This document shows positions 36,745 to 51,274 of a stretch of 64,000 bases of DNA, one piece after another (the first letter of the stretch is position 1; every line of letters begins with the position of its first letter). The DNA is from Gymnogyps californianus (Eukaryota > Chordata > Aves > Accipitriformes > Cathartidae). The stretch is taken from positions 6,361,501 through 6,425,500 of the forward strand of contig NC_059476.1 of the NCBI RefSeq assembly GCF_018139145.2, written 5' to 3'. Position numbers and translations under genes: made by a program. The notes beneath the pieces are model-generated. The model had not been told where the DNA came from. It did not search any database and worked only from the letters and a program-made list of their open reading frames with translations.

Positions 36745-39700
36745 AATATTGCCCAAAGCACTAATGGTAAAGGCTCCCCTCTGGATTAAAGTGTATCTTT
36801 GATTAATTTTAACCAATTTCTCCATTTCATTACACTGAAAAATATAACATTTAGATTAACACCTATCTTTATGATGTTTCCCAAAAGTCAGAAATCATGC
36901 CAGTAATTTCAAACTTCTGACAATTAACTTTATATCTGAGATATATGCAAAAGCACGAGATTTAATAAAAAATTCTAGTCTAGCTGTAAAAGAAGGATGC
37001 AATCAGCATGAAGCATGACTTTATGTTCTTCTTGGCTTAGCATGATTTCATATATTTACTGGGATGCATGAAAGATAATAACCAAAACATGACCTACTCA
37101 TTTCTAATGGAATGTAATCAAGGACCTAATGGTAGGTCTCTGGCAGTTAAGTGTCTCTATGGTCTTCAAGGACAGAGGAGCTCAGGCTTCTGGTCCATAG
37201 CGCAACGAATGTGCGTTCATTTGTTGACCCACTCATATATATCCTGCTATTGCCTAATACTGGGATAGTATTTCCATAAGCAGCTTGGGAGAAGGAACTA
37301 ATCAATGATACTGTGGGGATGGCACATGCATCTAAACTGATCAACAGCATAAAGCTATAACTGATAGGATTAAGCAATCAAAGGGCAATCAATCTTTCAG
37401 ATCATAGACAGGATATATAGTAATGTATTGTGAATTCCAGAGGCTTTCTGAGTAGTTTGGTTCTCTGTCAGTTTGGACTAATAAAACTCATCTGTTTTTA
37501 AGGAGAGTGGCGAAAACATATTACTTATTATAATACTATCTATTATGAAAAAAATACAGAACATACTTATTCTTACTGTCAGTAAAAGAAAGTGCCTTAA
37601 TTCCACAGACCCTAAAGGGTGCAAGAAATGAAATTCTAGGAAGAAATGAATGTCTTCTCCAAAATGATCAGGCAGAGGAAACAACCTGCAGCTCACTGTA
37701 ACGGTACCCTGCAATTTCTTTATTAATATTACTGTTGTAATAATAATCTATATAATAAGTCTTTTCAGCCAGAGAGAATTTGATGAACTGATGCTTACAT
37801 AGTGTAAAATGATGCTCCTCTACTGAAATGAATGCAGCTATGCTGAGTCATATATGAAATATAAATTAGCTGATTATTGTGAAAGTGGAAAAGAGAAACG
37901 ACGGTGGTGTTTTGGGCAGACAGAAATTGCTCAGATTTGAGGGATGCTAAGTTTAAGATTCCAGCATGTGCAAAAAGTGAAAACCAATCTTTCTTAATCA
38001 CAGCCCCTCATGAACTTGACTGATGCCTCACACAAATGAAGACACTTGCTAACTCATGTTAAATCATTCCCTCAGAGTGGAGAGTGAAGGGTGCTGCCCC
38101 AGAATTGACCCCAATATTCATTACAATCTATTTCCTCAGAAGTCACCCATCGCATTTTCACTTCAGAAAGTGGCTGCAAACGCCTCACTCCGCCAGGCAA
38201 ATAGCACTTTTGGGGTTGAGACAGTCTTTATACTCAACTTTATACTATAAAGACAGGAGTGTTTATAGCCTTCTCAGTTAGAAACCACTAGGCACTACCA
38301 GAGACCTGGAAGAAATACAAGCTTAGGAAGCTCAGGATATCTTTAAAAACACATTTTTTTGCCTAGAAAGCAAATCCCTTTCAAGGACATTTGCTTAGTG
38401 AGACATCCTCTCCACCTGCATCCTCTTCTCTGCAGGCAGAGCTCCTGGTGCTAATGAGGACTACAGCCAACCCTCTAACCCCCTTCAGGTAAAAACCTGA
38501 ATTTCCCACTGTTGTGAGATACAGCAGAAACTTGTGCCATTCACACCTTGACTGGAACAGAATGGAAATTTTCCTTTTGCTTTCCAAGTCTTCGCAAACT
38601 TCCTTGAAGTGAAATAGCAGTCTTGGCAGTCATGTTTGTATTTGTCATTTCTTAAACACCTGTAATGAGGTTAGACATCAACTGGATTATATTTTTAGAT
38701 AAGCCTTACTTAAATCCTGATGTTTACTCTAATTTACAGATTAGTTTATTAAAATGTCCTTCCTTACTGGCTCTCTTAAGGTGTACAAGTATGCTCACCA
38801 GTGCAAACACTGGCATTATCTTCACTTAGTTTGTGCAAAATATTTTAACTTTCACCACAGAGCCGAAAAACAACTCAACGTATCTGTCTGGCAAATTCAG
38901 TTGAAACATCCCGGTTTCCTTCCAAGAACCCAGTTCTCTCCTCAGACTGCTGAAATTGTATTACATTGAGGAATAAATTATACAAAGTGCTAAGAACTGC
39001 CAACAGCCAGCACCAAAATCTTGCAAGCCCTTTCTCTTACAGATGAAGATCTGAAACTCCTCCAAAACAATAAATAAAAACAAGATTCCTACTGCGGATT
39101 TTAATCATCTCAGAAAACTAACTCCTTTCAAGATTCTTGGAGATGTTTTGCACTGCATTTGCATTTATTACTATTCCTGAGGAGTAGTTGCTCCCCAGTT
39201 GCAATCCCCCAATAAAAATCGACTCGGAGACGTTGGTAGAATACAGAATTTTGGTTAAGAAACTAAGTTGACCTAAATCAAAATACATTGCTATAGCTCA
39301 TTGAGTTTAATATGCTGATAGAAATTCAGCTGGTGCACAATGCTTTTTTGTTGTGATTTTCAAACAAAATCAAGCATAAACTTTATAACAGCATATTATT
39401 TCCTACTCCATATAATTTGCTGAACTTCAGATTTGGAGGAAGAAACTTTATTCAGAACTGCTGCTTCTCATTTCAACAAAGGTCTCCTGTAAGACCTTCA
39501 TAATTTTGCACAGCTCAGGGCTGTTAGCCCTGACACCGATTACAGCATGAGCAAGCCTGGCAAGTGAGGATGACCACGTTCCCAGTGAGCGCTGTGCTGC
39601 TGCGGCACGCACCCGGGTGGTTTTGTTCCTGTGTTATCTTTTCCTTCTGCTCTTTGCTACCAACTGAAACAGCGGCTGTTCAGGCTGGTTTGCCTAGTTA

Positions 39701-42700
39701 AGCGCTCGAATCCACACCTGATTCCCGAGTTCAAATGACCTGATTTTCCCTCGCATTAAAAGATACTGAGTTTGCCTAGTGCCTTTTTAAAACAGACCGT
39801 CCTGACATGGTGTGTATTTATAGGTCTTCAATACACAAGTCTGAAAAATGTTGGCTTCCTTCTTTGGCTGAAAACTAGGTCAATTATGAGAAGCATCCGT
39901 CAATCTGGAGAGCACGATTCTGTAGTCCTGGCCACGTGGCACGCGTGTCATTAAAGACATAAAATCCAACAATTTAAATCAGGAAGAACATTAGGAAAAA
40001 AGGTTATTTAATTATAACAAGGATTTCAAGAAAAATCCTCTCTTTTTCTTTCTGAGACGAGCTGCTGAAAGTCTCAGGACATTATTTGTGAGACACGGGG
40101 AAATTCAGGTGAGCTGGCTAAGATTTCCTCTCTTTGTCACTACCAGACGGCAGATTCCCAGCCAGTAGGTAGGATGAATGACAGCCACTCTCGGCTGGCT
40201 GCCTCTGCAGTTTGTCCTCTGCCACTTCTGATGATCAAAGCGATCGGTGGCCTCACTCTCCAGGACCCCACTCCTGCACTGAGGGGAGGAAATACTGAAA
40301 AGGCAACGGCACAGGTAACAGCGACAGCCTACAGTTTCCCTTACTCGAGGTCTGTGCAAACAGGGAACATAGGAGGAAGAGGTGATGCTGATAAATTATC
40401 TGTGAACAGTAATGCACACTCCATGTGGCGGTGGGCATATGAAGTCCCCATCTCTCTCTGTTTCCTCTCCTGCAAATAGATGGCACAGTTCAAGGAACAA
40501 CTCTCTAAACTGACAACTCCAAAACCCCAGCATTTTGTTTTATAAGGGATGAGCAACAATGTGCAAATAAATCTTTAAGTTCTTTAGAAATGCCTCATAA
40601 CCTTTCAGCAAAACAGTTGTATCTCCCCAAGCAGCACAGGCTTCTTTATTAAATTGCTTGGTTGAAGTTTTGAAAAATCAGTCTATCCCTTCTGAAAGAT
40701 ATTTCACTGACAATCTGGCCAGTGACCTTGTGAGCTTCTCTGCTCTGTCCTGTCTCAGCTTTGTGCTGGAAGCACTGGTAGAGATGGGAGAAGTCTTCTG
40801 CTTAATGTCAACAAGCTGAGGACAACACACTCAGAGTGTATAGTGCTAGATTTTTGCTAAACAATCATCAAGGATTCAGTTTTAAAATGGTGACTCGGAA
40901 TAATTTACATATAAGGAGTATGAATTTAAAACCTCTAATTTCATTCCATGATGTCCAGCGGGTCCTAAATGGTTTCCAGGAAACTTGTTTTCTGAAAAAG
41001 TTAGCAAATGCTTTTAAAGGATAGAATGACCTATTTATTGGACAACATCCATAAACATGAATGCAAAATCATGAACTTCTTTGCAGAAGGGACAACATCA
41101 GGAAAAAGATTAACAGGTGAAAATATCATTCAAAATATTGGCTGAAGCCCATGGGTGATGTACACATATCTTGAATTTGTATCCATTGTAATTTCATCTC
41201 AATTTGAATATTCAAGAGAAGTCCATTTTGAAAACTAAACAGCAGATTTAGATTTCTGAAACCATTCAGATTCAAACCGAGTTGCAACTTTTTTATGCTT
41301 AAGCATTTTTTTATTCTACTGGCTAGGCAGAAATTCATGGGGTGGGCGGGGAGGCGGGGGTGGCCAGGGGGATTTTCTACAGCTAGTATTTCTTTATACA
41401 GTCTTCCTCAGGGGACTTCTTCGTGCCTGAAATGGTAGCAGACATGTAGAAGCTGCAGCTAACGTGCAATATTTTCCAGGTACGCTGTACCAGTGCCATT
41501 CTGTGCTATTAACAAGTAGAGTAAATGTTAACCAGTTCATTGGGATTACCCTTTCTTTAAATAATGAAAGGAGCTCTTTTATATCTACTGAAGCAGTCCC
41601 AAGGAGTGCATACAGACAGCTCTGCTTAATTAATTCATATCTTTTCCACTATGAGTTTTAACCTCCCTATAATAAAATGTAGTAAGATTAAACTAGGCTT
41701 TAATTCTTTGCTAAAAACGTATAGTATTGGTAGAAAGATGCTAAATCTTTATTTTGCAGAAGTGGGTAGTATATTTTGAAATCTGATACAGCTGCTGTTG
41801 AAACAAATTGTAGTCCCAAAAGGCTACAAAGTGGAAGAAAAAAAAAATTAAAAAACTAGCATGATAATTTTGCTAGAGGTCTATCATCATTTAGATGCTT
41901 ATTCCTTTTCTAACTATTTCATTTCCTTCTTATCAGTGACATATGTTAAACATATACCTTCCTGAAATGTGGAAGGAGGAGAGGGTGGTATTGCAAGAAC
42001 AGTAAATCATTTATGACAGAAAACTTCCCATCTTGACGCTATGGGCAAAATTAGGGTTAGTGGGAAACAAACATCCATATGGGTAAAATTAAAACTATTT
42101 CCACCACCAAAAAACCATGCTGTTGGAGCACTGATAGACACTTACAAAGCTTTGTTGCAAAGATGATGACTTTGGCAGCATTTTAATTGCATCTGTTATC
42201 CATGGGTGTGTGTAGCCTAACAAACCACATATGATAGCTGCATGAATGTTTCTTGAAAGTCTTCATTAACTGATGACATTAAGCTAATGATAAAATAATG
42301 ATCTGTGCAGGACTAATGTTTTTACTGTAATTTAATGACCCAAAGAAGAGTATATTTTGGATCACTGTGTTATTTCCTTTAAATAATTTCTAAAACTGTT
42401 TGATTTTTGCTAGGCTATTTTCTACTCCCAGAACGTCCAGCGAAAGCAAATAGCATAGCACGTTGCCTTTCCAGTCTGCAATGTACTGTGCTTTGATAAA
42501 TAGCTGGTTGTGATGACATTTATGGTAGTAAACCTCATCCATTTTTCAAAAGCCTGAGGCTTGAAGGGATCTTCCCATGCCACTTATGTGTGGACTTTAC
42601 AAGCTGCAGTAGAACAGGACCCTGTGAGATGCTGAGTGTTTAGAGACACGCACCAGGGTGACACAAAGCTTCTACAGCATCCTGGGACCATGGATAGGTA

Positions 42701-45700
42701 TGGAAAAATCCTAGTGCACTCCAGAAACATGAGAAATTCACACTACCATAATCCTTAGCTTTCCTCAGCCCTTCCAGAGGCTGTATGTGCCCCACTGATG
42801 CTAAGCCTAAGTCTTTCCTGGCTCCCTCTGAAGTAAAGGAGAGCCACGGAGCAAAGCGACCCAAGCTCCAGGGACTGAGACAGGGCAGCTACCCCAAATC
42901 TCCACGAAGCCTATAGCTGGGCAAGGAGTAACCGACCTCATCTTCAGTGTCTGCAAGTCTCCCAACTACCAACCTCTTAATGCTCTCTGCCAAAGCTTCC
43001 TTTAAGCTTTTCTGGTCTTCCTAATCCAACAGTCCTCCACCCGTCTCTTCTTTATCACACTAGAAAAAACGTTAGACATACAGTGTCACTATAGCTCCCT
43101 CCCATCATTTTCTCATCCCACTAGCTACCCACTTAGCAGAACAGTCTGGCCCAGGCTGAATCTTTTCACATACCTAAGTTTGACCTGCTGTAGGCTCGGC
43201 TTGTTTCAGGGCAGTTTTCTGTAACACTTCATTTACAGTCTTAGGTAAAGCTCCTTCCCTTGGATGTCCTGACTGTGAGCTGTAGATAACAGAGTTAATT
43301 ATTAGAGCTAGAGTAAAACAAGTAAAATATTTTCCGTGATTCAAGGCATATGAAACAGTGAATTGTTCATATACCCTTCACAAGGGTCACAGGACACTGA
43401 ACACAGGAAATAATTAAGAACACTTAAAAATAGTAGCTGCATTTTTTTAGGTAGGCTAAGTACTTTGCATTCACTATTTGAAAAGAGTCCTTAATTGCAC
43501 GAACTAACTTATATTTTAAAAAGTAACTGAGTAATTCAGACGTGAAAATTCTGGGATGGTTCAAGGAGAGAACAAACATAAATATAAACTGTTTAAGACA
43601 GTCAAAGTCATTCAAGCAATATAAGCCAATTTTAGCTCTTACTCAGCTTTTATTGACTCAGTGTGTTCAGTGAGCCAAAGGAGGCTCTCAGCTGCCACAT
43701 GGCAGAGTTGTTAGGCTCCACAGTTCCAGCAAAGCAGAACAGATTATTGCCATTGACTCCTGTGGGTAGTTTCTCTAATTATATGTCAGAGAAAGATGCA
43801 ATAATGACCTAGAATCTGGTAGCAGATATTTATTCCTCTTCCATAGCCTGTACGAAAGCTAACTAAATTCAGCAGGAAGAATTTCCATTAAGTAATGGGC
43901 TCCATAGTAGGATTTTCATATGCTCGTTATTTAACCATACTGTTTGGAAAGATGATTTATTACAGGTCAGCATTTGCTTATTCTTATGTATTTCCAGCAT
44001 GATTTGTTATTTCCCATACTTAAGTGAAACACATGATCATGCAACTCTACTAGATTTCTTACAGAAACAGTAACTTTTCTTAGCACAGCCTGAACGTATC
44101 GGAAAAGGAAGCTCATTCTCTTTGCTTCAGATCACAGGGGTGAATGAAGAACATTAACTATTTTACATTTTGTCTCAAGAGAGTTACAAATAATGAATCA
44201 TCTAACATAGGGTCACTGAATGTTGCTATTTCTGTTTTCATCTCTAGGATGATGGCAAAAACCATTTTTCTTCCTATGTAGTCTCTCTCTCTCACACCAC
44301 CATCAGAAATTCAGCTTTTGCCTAAATAATAGCAATCATTCGTCCTCATATAATTCTGCTTTTTTCACAGAGAATATTTTTCTCCACAGTTTGGTGGTGA
44401 CTGACTGGATCTTTGGTGCCTTTTTCCTCAAGACTCCTTGTTAATCCCTAAAGGCATTCTCTAGTTTCCTTTCATCTGCTACCACCTCTTTGATCTTGGG
44501 GACTCTGTTCTTTATCTGTCTTGAAGCTTATAGGCCAAATGTTCAGAATTAAAGCTGAAACTGCAAAGGACAGAATGGAATAAAGATATATATTGTTAGC
44601 TCTGACCATGCTAGAGTATAAAATAAAATATAACATCGCAACCAAACAAAAATACACTGCAGAACAGGACAACAGAAAATAACCTAAGTAGCCGAAATCA
44701 CACATTACTCTAAACACTGGGTTTTCTCTGCTGTGAGCCGCCCTAAATATGAGCCCTTGCTGCCTGGATGTTTTTTCAAAATAGCCCCTCTTTAACAGTA
44801 GCCAGCTATGACAGGAAGCTGAGTCCTTAAATCTCTCTCGACAAAAATGCATCTTAAAGATGAAAATCTGTATAGTAAATAAAAGGTGCTAAGAATTTTG
44901 CTTGACAAGGCGTTTTTGAAGTTAGCCACACTTTGTCACGTGATTCAAAGTCTGCCCTGGGATATCTTTGACGTTGGAAATATGAATGCTGTTGAAGTGT
45001 GATCCAGTTAATAGAAAGTTATACACTCCTTGTTATTGATCAGGAGACGTAACAAAGTCAAGAGCAGGTGTGTGGAGGAAATGAAGTACCACAAGTAAAA
45101 GACACGCAGAAGAGTTGCAGAAAGACTTGGAGAAGGAGCAGAACCCCCTGGAGCAGCAGCAGCTACAGGAGAAGAGTTGGAGGGCTGGTAAAGTGCAGAA
45201 GACTTAGATGTTTTTGAGGTGTACTGAGGCACTATTGATTTTCCTTTTCCAGCCAGAACACAGATCTGTTCATTTGCGACTGTGAGGACTCAGGGCAGGG
45301 GCTATACCCAAGCTCTCCAAATTGCTACTGACATTTCTGATTATCCAGCCTGAAGTTCCTTAAAAAGCCTGATTTGCAGAGGATGAATTTTCTGCGTCTT
45401 CAGGTCACTTTAACGTCTCCCTGTCCACAAAAAGCTGAGACACCCAAACCAGCTGATATACTCTTGGTCAGTTGTCTTTCCTGTTGCTTGTGACAGAGGG
45501 ACAGGGAACTCGAGTCTAAATAGGTGACAGGACAAGTGGCAGGAAATCCAGCAGCCGGGGAGAACAGAGACCTTATTAGAGCCCCACGGAGATCAGGAAG
45601 GTGGAGATCAGCCCTTATCTGTCCCAAGAGGCAGGGAGGCAGCTGGGCAAAGGCACAGCTCTAAACCAGCCAAGCAAGCTGGTCTCAGAGACGGGAGGGA

Positions 45701-48700
45701 ACCGGGGATATTAGGGAGCAGGGGAAGGTATTTGGAGATGTGGGAAGAAGGTGGAAGCTTTCCTGCAGTACGATCTGAAAGGGAGAGTGAATAGCATGAA
45801 GAAAAATTGAGACAGCTTTTGGAAAAGAAGCAGCTAGTAAGCTTTGTTCACTATTTTAGTGGAAAATCTATACGCATATCTGTATGCTTTGTTAGTCTCT
45901 CCTCTCACCTTTTTCAGAAACACTAGGCTGGATGTCCTTTTTTCTTCCTCTGTGCAGAAGGAAAGCCATGCATAGAGAGAAAGCCACTGCAGAACGGCAT
46001 GGCGAAGCTGAACCCGGTGCCTACATGACCGCCTGGGCACCTCTTGATGTGTGCCCTTCGCTCCCCAGTTTTTTGAATGTTTCCAAACTGGCTGCCTTTT
46101 TATACAGTCTGAAAATCTATATTTATAGCTCCTCACAGAGAAGTTGGTTACTTCTTAGACTCCATAATAAATTGCCTTAGTTAGTAACTTTTTTTCACAA
46201 GAATTATAACCTCCAATTTAATAGAGTTATAAAAGCGTAACTTGAACTCTGTTGATTTCATTGTAAAGCAGAGAGATCTGGAAAGATTTAATAATTGATA
46301 AGACTTTTTGGACTGTAATAAATAAGATTTTTTAATCAACTTTTTATGCTTGGCAGATTAAAAGAATATAAGTGTTCTTCAGATGTATATTTCTGAGAAT
46401 GCATGGACTGCGAAACAGTAATATAAAAACATTAAAAAGAATGATAAACTAGACAAAGACAGTGAAAAATATAGGTTAAGAGATTCTGATAAGCATAGTA
46501 TTACATTTTGTAATATGATGAATATCCTAAAATGAGATGTTATAGCAAAATCAAGGCTCACTGCTCAGTATGCAAGTGTTTAATACGGAGAAGTAAAACT
46601 TGTGAAGATCCTGACCAGTTCTTAGTGATATCCATGCTACTATAATAAATTACACAAAGTCATTCATGCAGGAAATTACTCAGAGATTGTTACGGATCTC
46701 AGTTCTCCAGAATGTCTCTTGTATTAACAAGTAACTACACAGAGGTATCACTAATAAAAGGCACTGGACTGTGAGTTTTGGAAGTAAGAATTTGCTAGCC
46801 ATAAGACAAGTACAAACCAGCTACTAATAATGAAACCCACCCCATTTTTCCTCTGATACACTCAGCTGTCATGTAGAGGGACTATATAAAATGAGCAAGT
46901 AATTCTGCTTCCAGTTCTGGGTTCTCTGTGGTGGTTGCTCCAGAGTGCTGCTGATTTATTTTATCTGTGTCTGTGCATGTGTGTAATAAGGAAGGGTTGG
47001 AAGCGAAGCATTGGTTAGCTAGCACAGCCCAAGCCCACGAAAGGTCTGCTTTACTTTATCCGTATAACAGTGGTATCACTAATTTTGCTACATTGAACTT
47101 GGTGAAGGTAAGAAGTGGTCTGTGGCAGGTTTTGATGAAATGGTAGGTACAATCTCAGCTAGCGATCTGTGCTTTCTCACCAGTGGCATTTCCTCGTTCA
47201 TAACCAGATGTGACGCTCCACAAACAAGCAGGAATCTCTCTGGAGGTTCACTGACCCTGAAGCTATCTCCCCTTGCACAGCATCTTGCTCTGGACTAGAT
47301 ACTTCCATGCTCACTCCCAGTTTCTCTTTAGAGCTTGAAGGCCAAGGATGGCCTGCAGCGTGGTGGCCTTTCTGGCATGAGGACCACACTGCGGCATGAG
47401 ACATCTTTGGGAAATTCTGCAGGAGAATGAAGATCAAGCGAGTGCAGGTCATGCAATGGACAAACCTACGTGTGAGCTGGATGAATCTGCACAACTTCAA
47501 TTTTACAGCAGGACAAAACCTGCAAGGATAAAGCCATGATACTGGGGCAGAACTGTTTTTATGGTAGGAGTCGTACTAACTACTGGCAGTCTATGGTAAC
47601 GTGGGAGGATTATCTACCACCTTCACTTCTACTCATTTATTTTTTCACATAGTTTTAGTTCAAATTTTAAAACTTCCCTGATGTGAGTTACAGCCACAGC
47701 TAGTTAAAGAAAAGGAAGAGAACATCCCTGACAGTGTTGGGATTTCCTGACGTTACTCCCAGACCTGTCTGTTTGGACAAAATTTGAAATTTAAAAGTAA
47801 AAAGTTCAGAATATTCCAAAATATTTTCACGTTACAAGCAGACAGGGACATTTTCTGTTACCTAAGAACCTTCCCTACAGCCTTCCTAGGTCAGACTTTT
47901 TCTCAAAGACTTTCTTTATTGGCTGTCATTTTTACAGGGCTAGCACCAGCAAAATTCTCTGTGTAATAACACTGATCTCTTTCCCTCTCTCAGGCCAATT
48001 ATTCAAATCATTAACTGCTAGTACCTAATGAAATTTCTTGCTTCCAACCACATTAGAAATCAATATCATTTGTCAGGCAGGTCAACATTCAATGCATTTT
48101 CTAATTAACAAAGCTCATGCCAATAATGTCTTTGGTGGAGTTCTGCTTAACAGAAATGTTGAGTATATATTCGCTGCAGAGGTAAACACTGACCAACACA
48201 TTTCTTTTCCCCCAGAGAGGGAAGAAACTCTGACACATCCAACAAAATCAAACTTTGAAGACATCCACATAAAAAAAGTTTGCATTCAGGATTGCTACAG
48301 ACAGCAAGGACTGAACAAATGACATCTGAGGAGTGGCAGAAATTGAATAGTGAATTATGTAGCAGAAAGGGAGAAAACACATACATTTCCACCCCTCCTC
48401 AGTCTAATGAAATATCTATTAGCATGATGCTTAACTGAGACAATTAACCTTGTCCTTGCAGCTATACCTTTTGACAAAAGCGCTTTCATGTCTGCTGGGT
48501 TGTGGATGCCAATAACACTATACTCATGAGCGGGCTTAAAAGTGCTCATAAAGCACAGGGTGCTCTGCAGTTCATCTGCTTCCTGACTGCAGAGCTGATT
48601 TTTTTACACGGCTTTGACAGCACTGGCAAGCTAGCAGTAGGTATAGTTGTGCCCAATATCTAAAAGCCTCTTAAGTTGCTGATGTATGAGCACTTGGCAA

Positions 48701-50827
48701 GCCCATCCTGTATGTGAGAACAGCCATTGGCCATGCCTGGAGTCAGGCTTGCTGGCTGTACGGACAGTGAAGCTAGCCTTGTCGCTGCCCTCCTCAAGCA
48801 ATGTAAGCATACAGTGTTGGACTTTTAAGTCTCAGTTGAGAGTTAAGCAGTTGGTGTTTTAAATGAGGCTGATTTCCCGAATCTGGCTTGCAGAGTAAGC
48901 CCCGCTAAGAATCAAACGCCCAAAAGTATTAGACTTTCATCCCCAAAAGATACCAGCTCAGGACCCATCTCAAGTGAGTCTCATCTGATGCCTACTGAAC
49001 ACTTCCAGTGACTCTAGAGCACTTTAGATCAGCTTGTAAATATACATAAAAGAGCTGAGAAATCCTTATTTAGTAAACAGGAAAAAAATTAAAAATAAGC
49101 ATCTGCATCCAGAAATCAGGACCCGCACAATAGAACGCTGGCTACAAGCATCTTTACTCAAGCCGGATCCAAACACTGTGATTGTTATAACATTTTAACA
49201 TGTTGCAGCTCTCTTACATACAACATTTATTATAAATACCACCAGTTATTCATAAATGATATATTTTTGTCATTTCCTCCAGGGCAATTTGCTTAAAACC
49301 ATGTATTCTTTCAACCTTAAAACATTGTCTTGCTCTGGAGGCTGATGTATTACCTTGTAATTTCAGACACACGTGACCTTTACTACCAGAGTTTCCTTTA
49401 ATCCCTATTATTGTTATTATTTATGCAGTTCCCAGTAGCACACAAGACATTTGTTAATATTCTGTGCTTTGAAGTACTGAATGTAAAACAGGTCACCCAT
49501 AGGAATTCATTACTTAAGCTTCCTATTTCATCATATCATTATGAAATCTAGTATTTTTATAATACGATTCCCTGAATTACAGATTCATGGTGGATTATGT
49601 GGCTGTGAAGGAGTTTCCAGACAGAACGGCTTTTTCAGGTAATAACTCCTAAAACTCCAGAACTACTGTGATGAGAACTTAAAGGTACCAGGCCAACCAC
49701 AAGATCAATGCATTGTCATTTCAGTCAGGACTGCAAAGCTCTGGCCAACTCCCGATGGCCAGCCAACCTTCCTGGCAGCAGAATTCAGAGACAGAAGAGG
49801 CCCAGTGGGGAGGTTTGTTGTAGTTTCCTGTGGAAGGGCAAGCAGATGGCCCCACTAGGCCTTCTCGCCTAACTCCTGTAGGTACGTCAGATTAGTTTTT
49901 CAAAGATATAGCCCAAAGGACAAATACTGATTTACAGAAGTGTCAAAATCATACTTGCAGGCTCCTCCTATTTTTGTCTTCTTTGGATCAAAATATTTCT
50001 TGCATTCCAACTTTAGCTAACAGCTTCACTGGAGAGTCTTTAATAAGAGAATGTCTGCAATCATTTAAATGGAAGCTTGAGCCCTGTCCTGAGGCAAATA
50101 CTACTTATGTCCCACATCAGATGTAGTAAGTACACACGACAGACTGCTTGAGCCTTCAAGCTTACTAGAAGGGAAATGTTTGAGGTCTCTTGGGGCAGCT
50201 CCACACTCTTTCATGCAACCTGGACAGGCCAGATGAAGAACAGGCATGAAGCCTTGTGCCTAATAGATATCCTAAAGCTGACTTCTTAACACAGTATGGA
50301 AACTTCAAGCCCAACCTATGAGTGTTTACAGCCACTATTTTGTACAGAAACACATGTTGCTCAGGAAATAGCTTCTGCTGGAAACTGCTCTTTACATGAC
50401 TGTCCGTGCAGCCCAACAAGCTGTGTAAGACATTGACCGTGTTCAGATTCAGATCAGACCAAAGCAGGAAGCCTGAAGAACACCATTCACTTGTAAACTC
50501 AATATCTGATTCAGATGGAGTGCTTTCTTTCTGCGCAGAGTCTGTGTTTTCATTAGCAAGTAGTATCATGAAGTGGGAGATGGTCACCAGAGCAGAATGT
50601 TTGGTCTGAGGATCTCATGTTCTTACTCTACATACTTCACTATGTGCTTTGGACTGGTCTGATCCAATGGACTGGACACCCGTTAGTGGTAGGAATGCAT
50701 CTTCTGATTTTTCTACTTCAAAAAGGATCCAGCTGTAAACTCTTAAGACCACTCCACAACATAAACTTAGAAGTGGTGAGAGGGGATAAGTCTGAGTTGC
50801 TCCAAAAGCTCACTCCTGACCTGAACT

Positions 50828-51274
50828 GAAATGAAGGGCAACGAAGCTGGTGAAGGTCTAGAGCACAGGTCTTATGAGGAGCGGCTGAGGGAACTGGGGT
50901 TGTTTAGCCTGGAGAAAAGGAGGCTGAGGGGAGACCTTATCGCTCTCTACAACTACCTGAAAGGAGGCTGTAGCGAGGTGGGGGTCGGTCTCTTCTCCCA
51001 AGTAACAAGCGATAGGACAAGAGAAAATGGCCTCAAGTTGCGCCAGGGGAGGTTTAGATTGGACATTAGGAAAAATTTCTTCACTGAAAGGGTTCTCAAG
51101 CATTGGAACAGGCTGCCCAGGGAAGTGGTGGAGTCACCATCCCTGGAGGTACTTAAAAGACGTGTAGATGTGGTGCTTAGGGACATGGTTTAGTGGTGGA
51201 CTTGGCAGTGCTAGGTTAATGGTTGGACTTGGTGATCTTAAAGGTCTTTTCCAGCCTAAACAATTCTAAGATAA
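50828..51274 (+). mobile_element. CR1 LINE, 5'-truncated copy (end of ORF2 plus 3' UTR)
   Basis: An open frame at 50,831-51,193 carries the familiar CR1 ORF2 C-terminal region: [51 protein letters not shown] and [20 protein letters not shown]. The 3' end, CTTTTCCAGCCTAAACAATTCTAAG, has the usual short CR1 tail. CR1 inserts are normally 5'-truncated, as here. The frame is still open, suggesting a fairly young copy, but it lacks the endonuclease and reverse transcriptase core and cannot be autonomous. Confidence 0.93.

Larger units (their letters stand above)
31310..50820. other. Long intergenic stretch
   Basis: About 19.5 kb without a recognisable gene. Contents noted are a MIR-like relic (34,470), short duplications (33,999-34,029 and 36,701-36,744), a perfect 8-bp-stem hairpin at 39515-39533, and an AT-rich, complex, enhancer-like stretch at about 42,100-42,560. 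Open frames up to 140 codons occur but have no family resemblance and are consistent with chance. Confidence 0.65.

Noticed and set aside
44472..44852. 126-codon minus-strand frame with hydrophobic segments
   Set aside because: The hydrophobic text comes from AT-rich DNA. No known family, no splice context and no promoter; the length is within chance expectation for this window.
50165..50587. 140-codon minus-strand frame just before the CR1 copy
   Set aside because: No recognisable domain, no similarity to CR1 ORF1 or ORF2, and it is on the opposite strand to the CR1 insertion.
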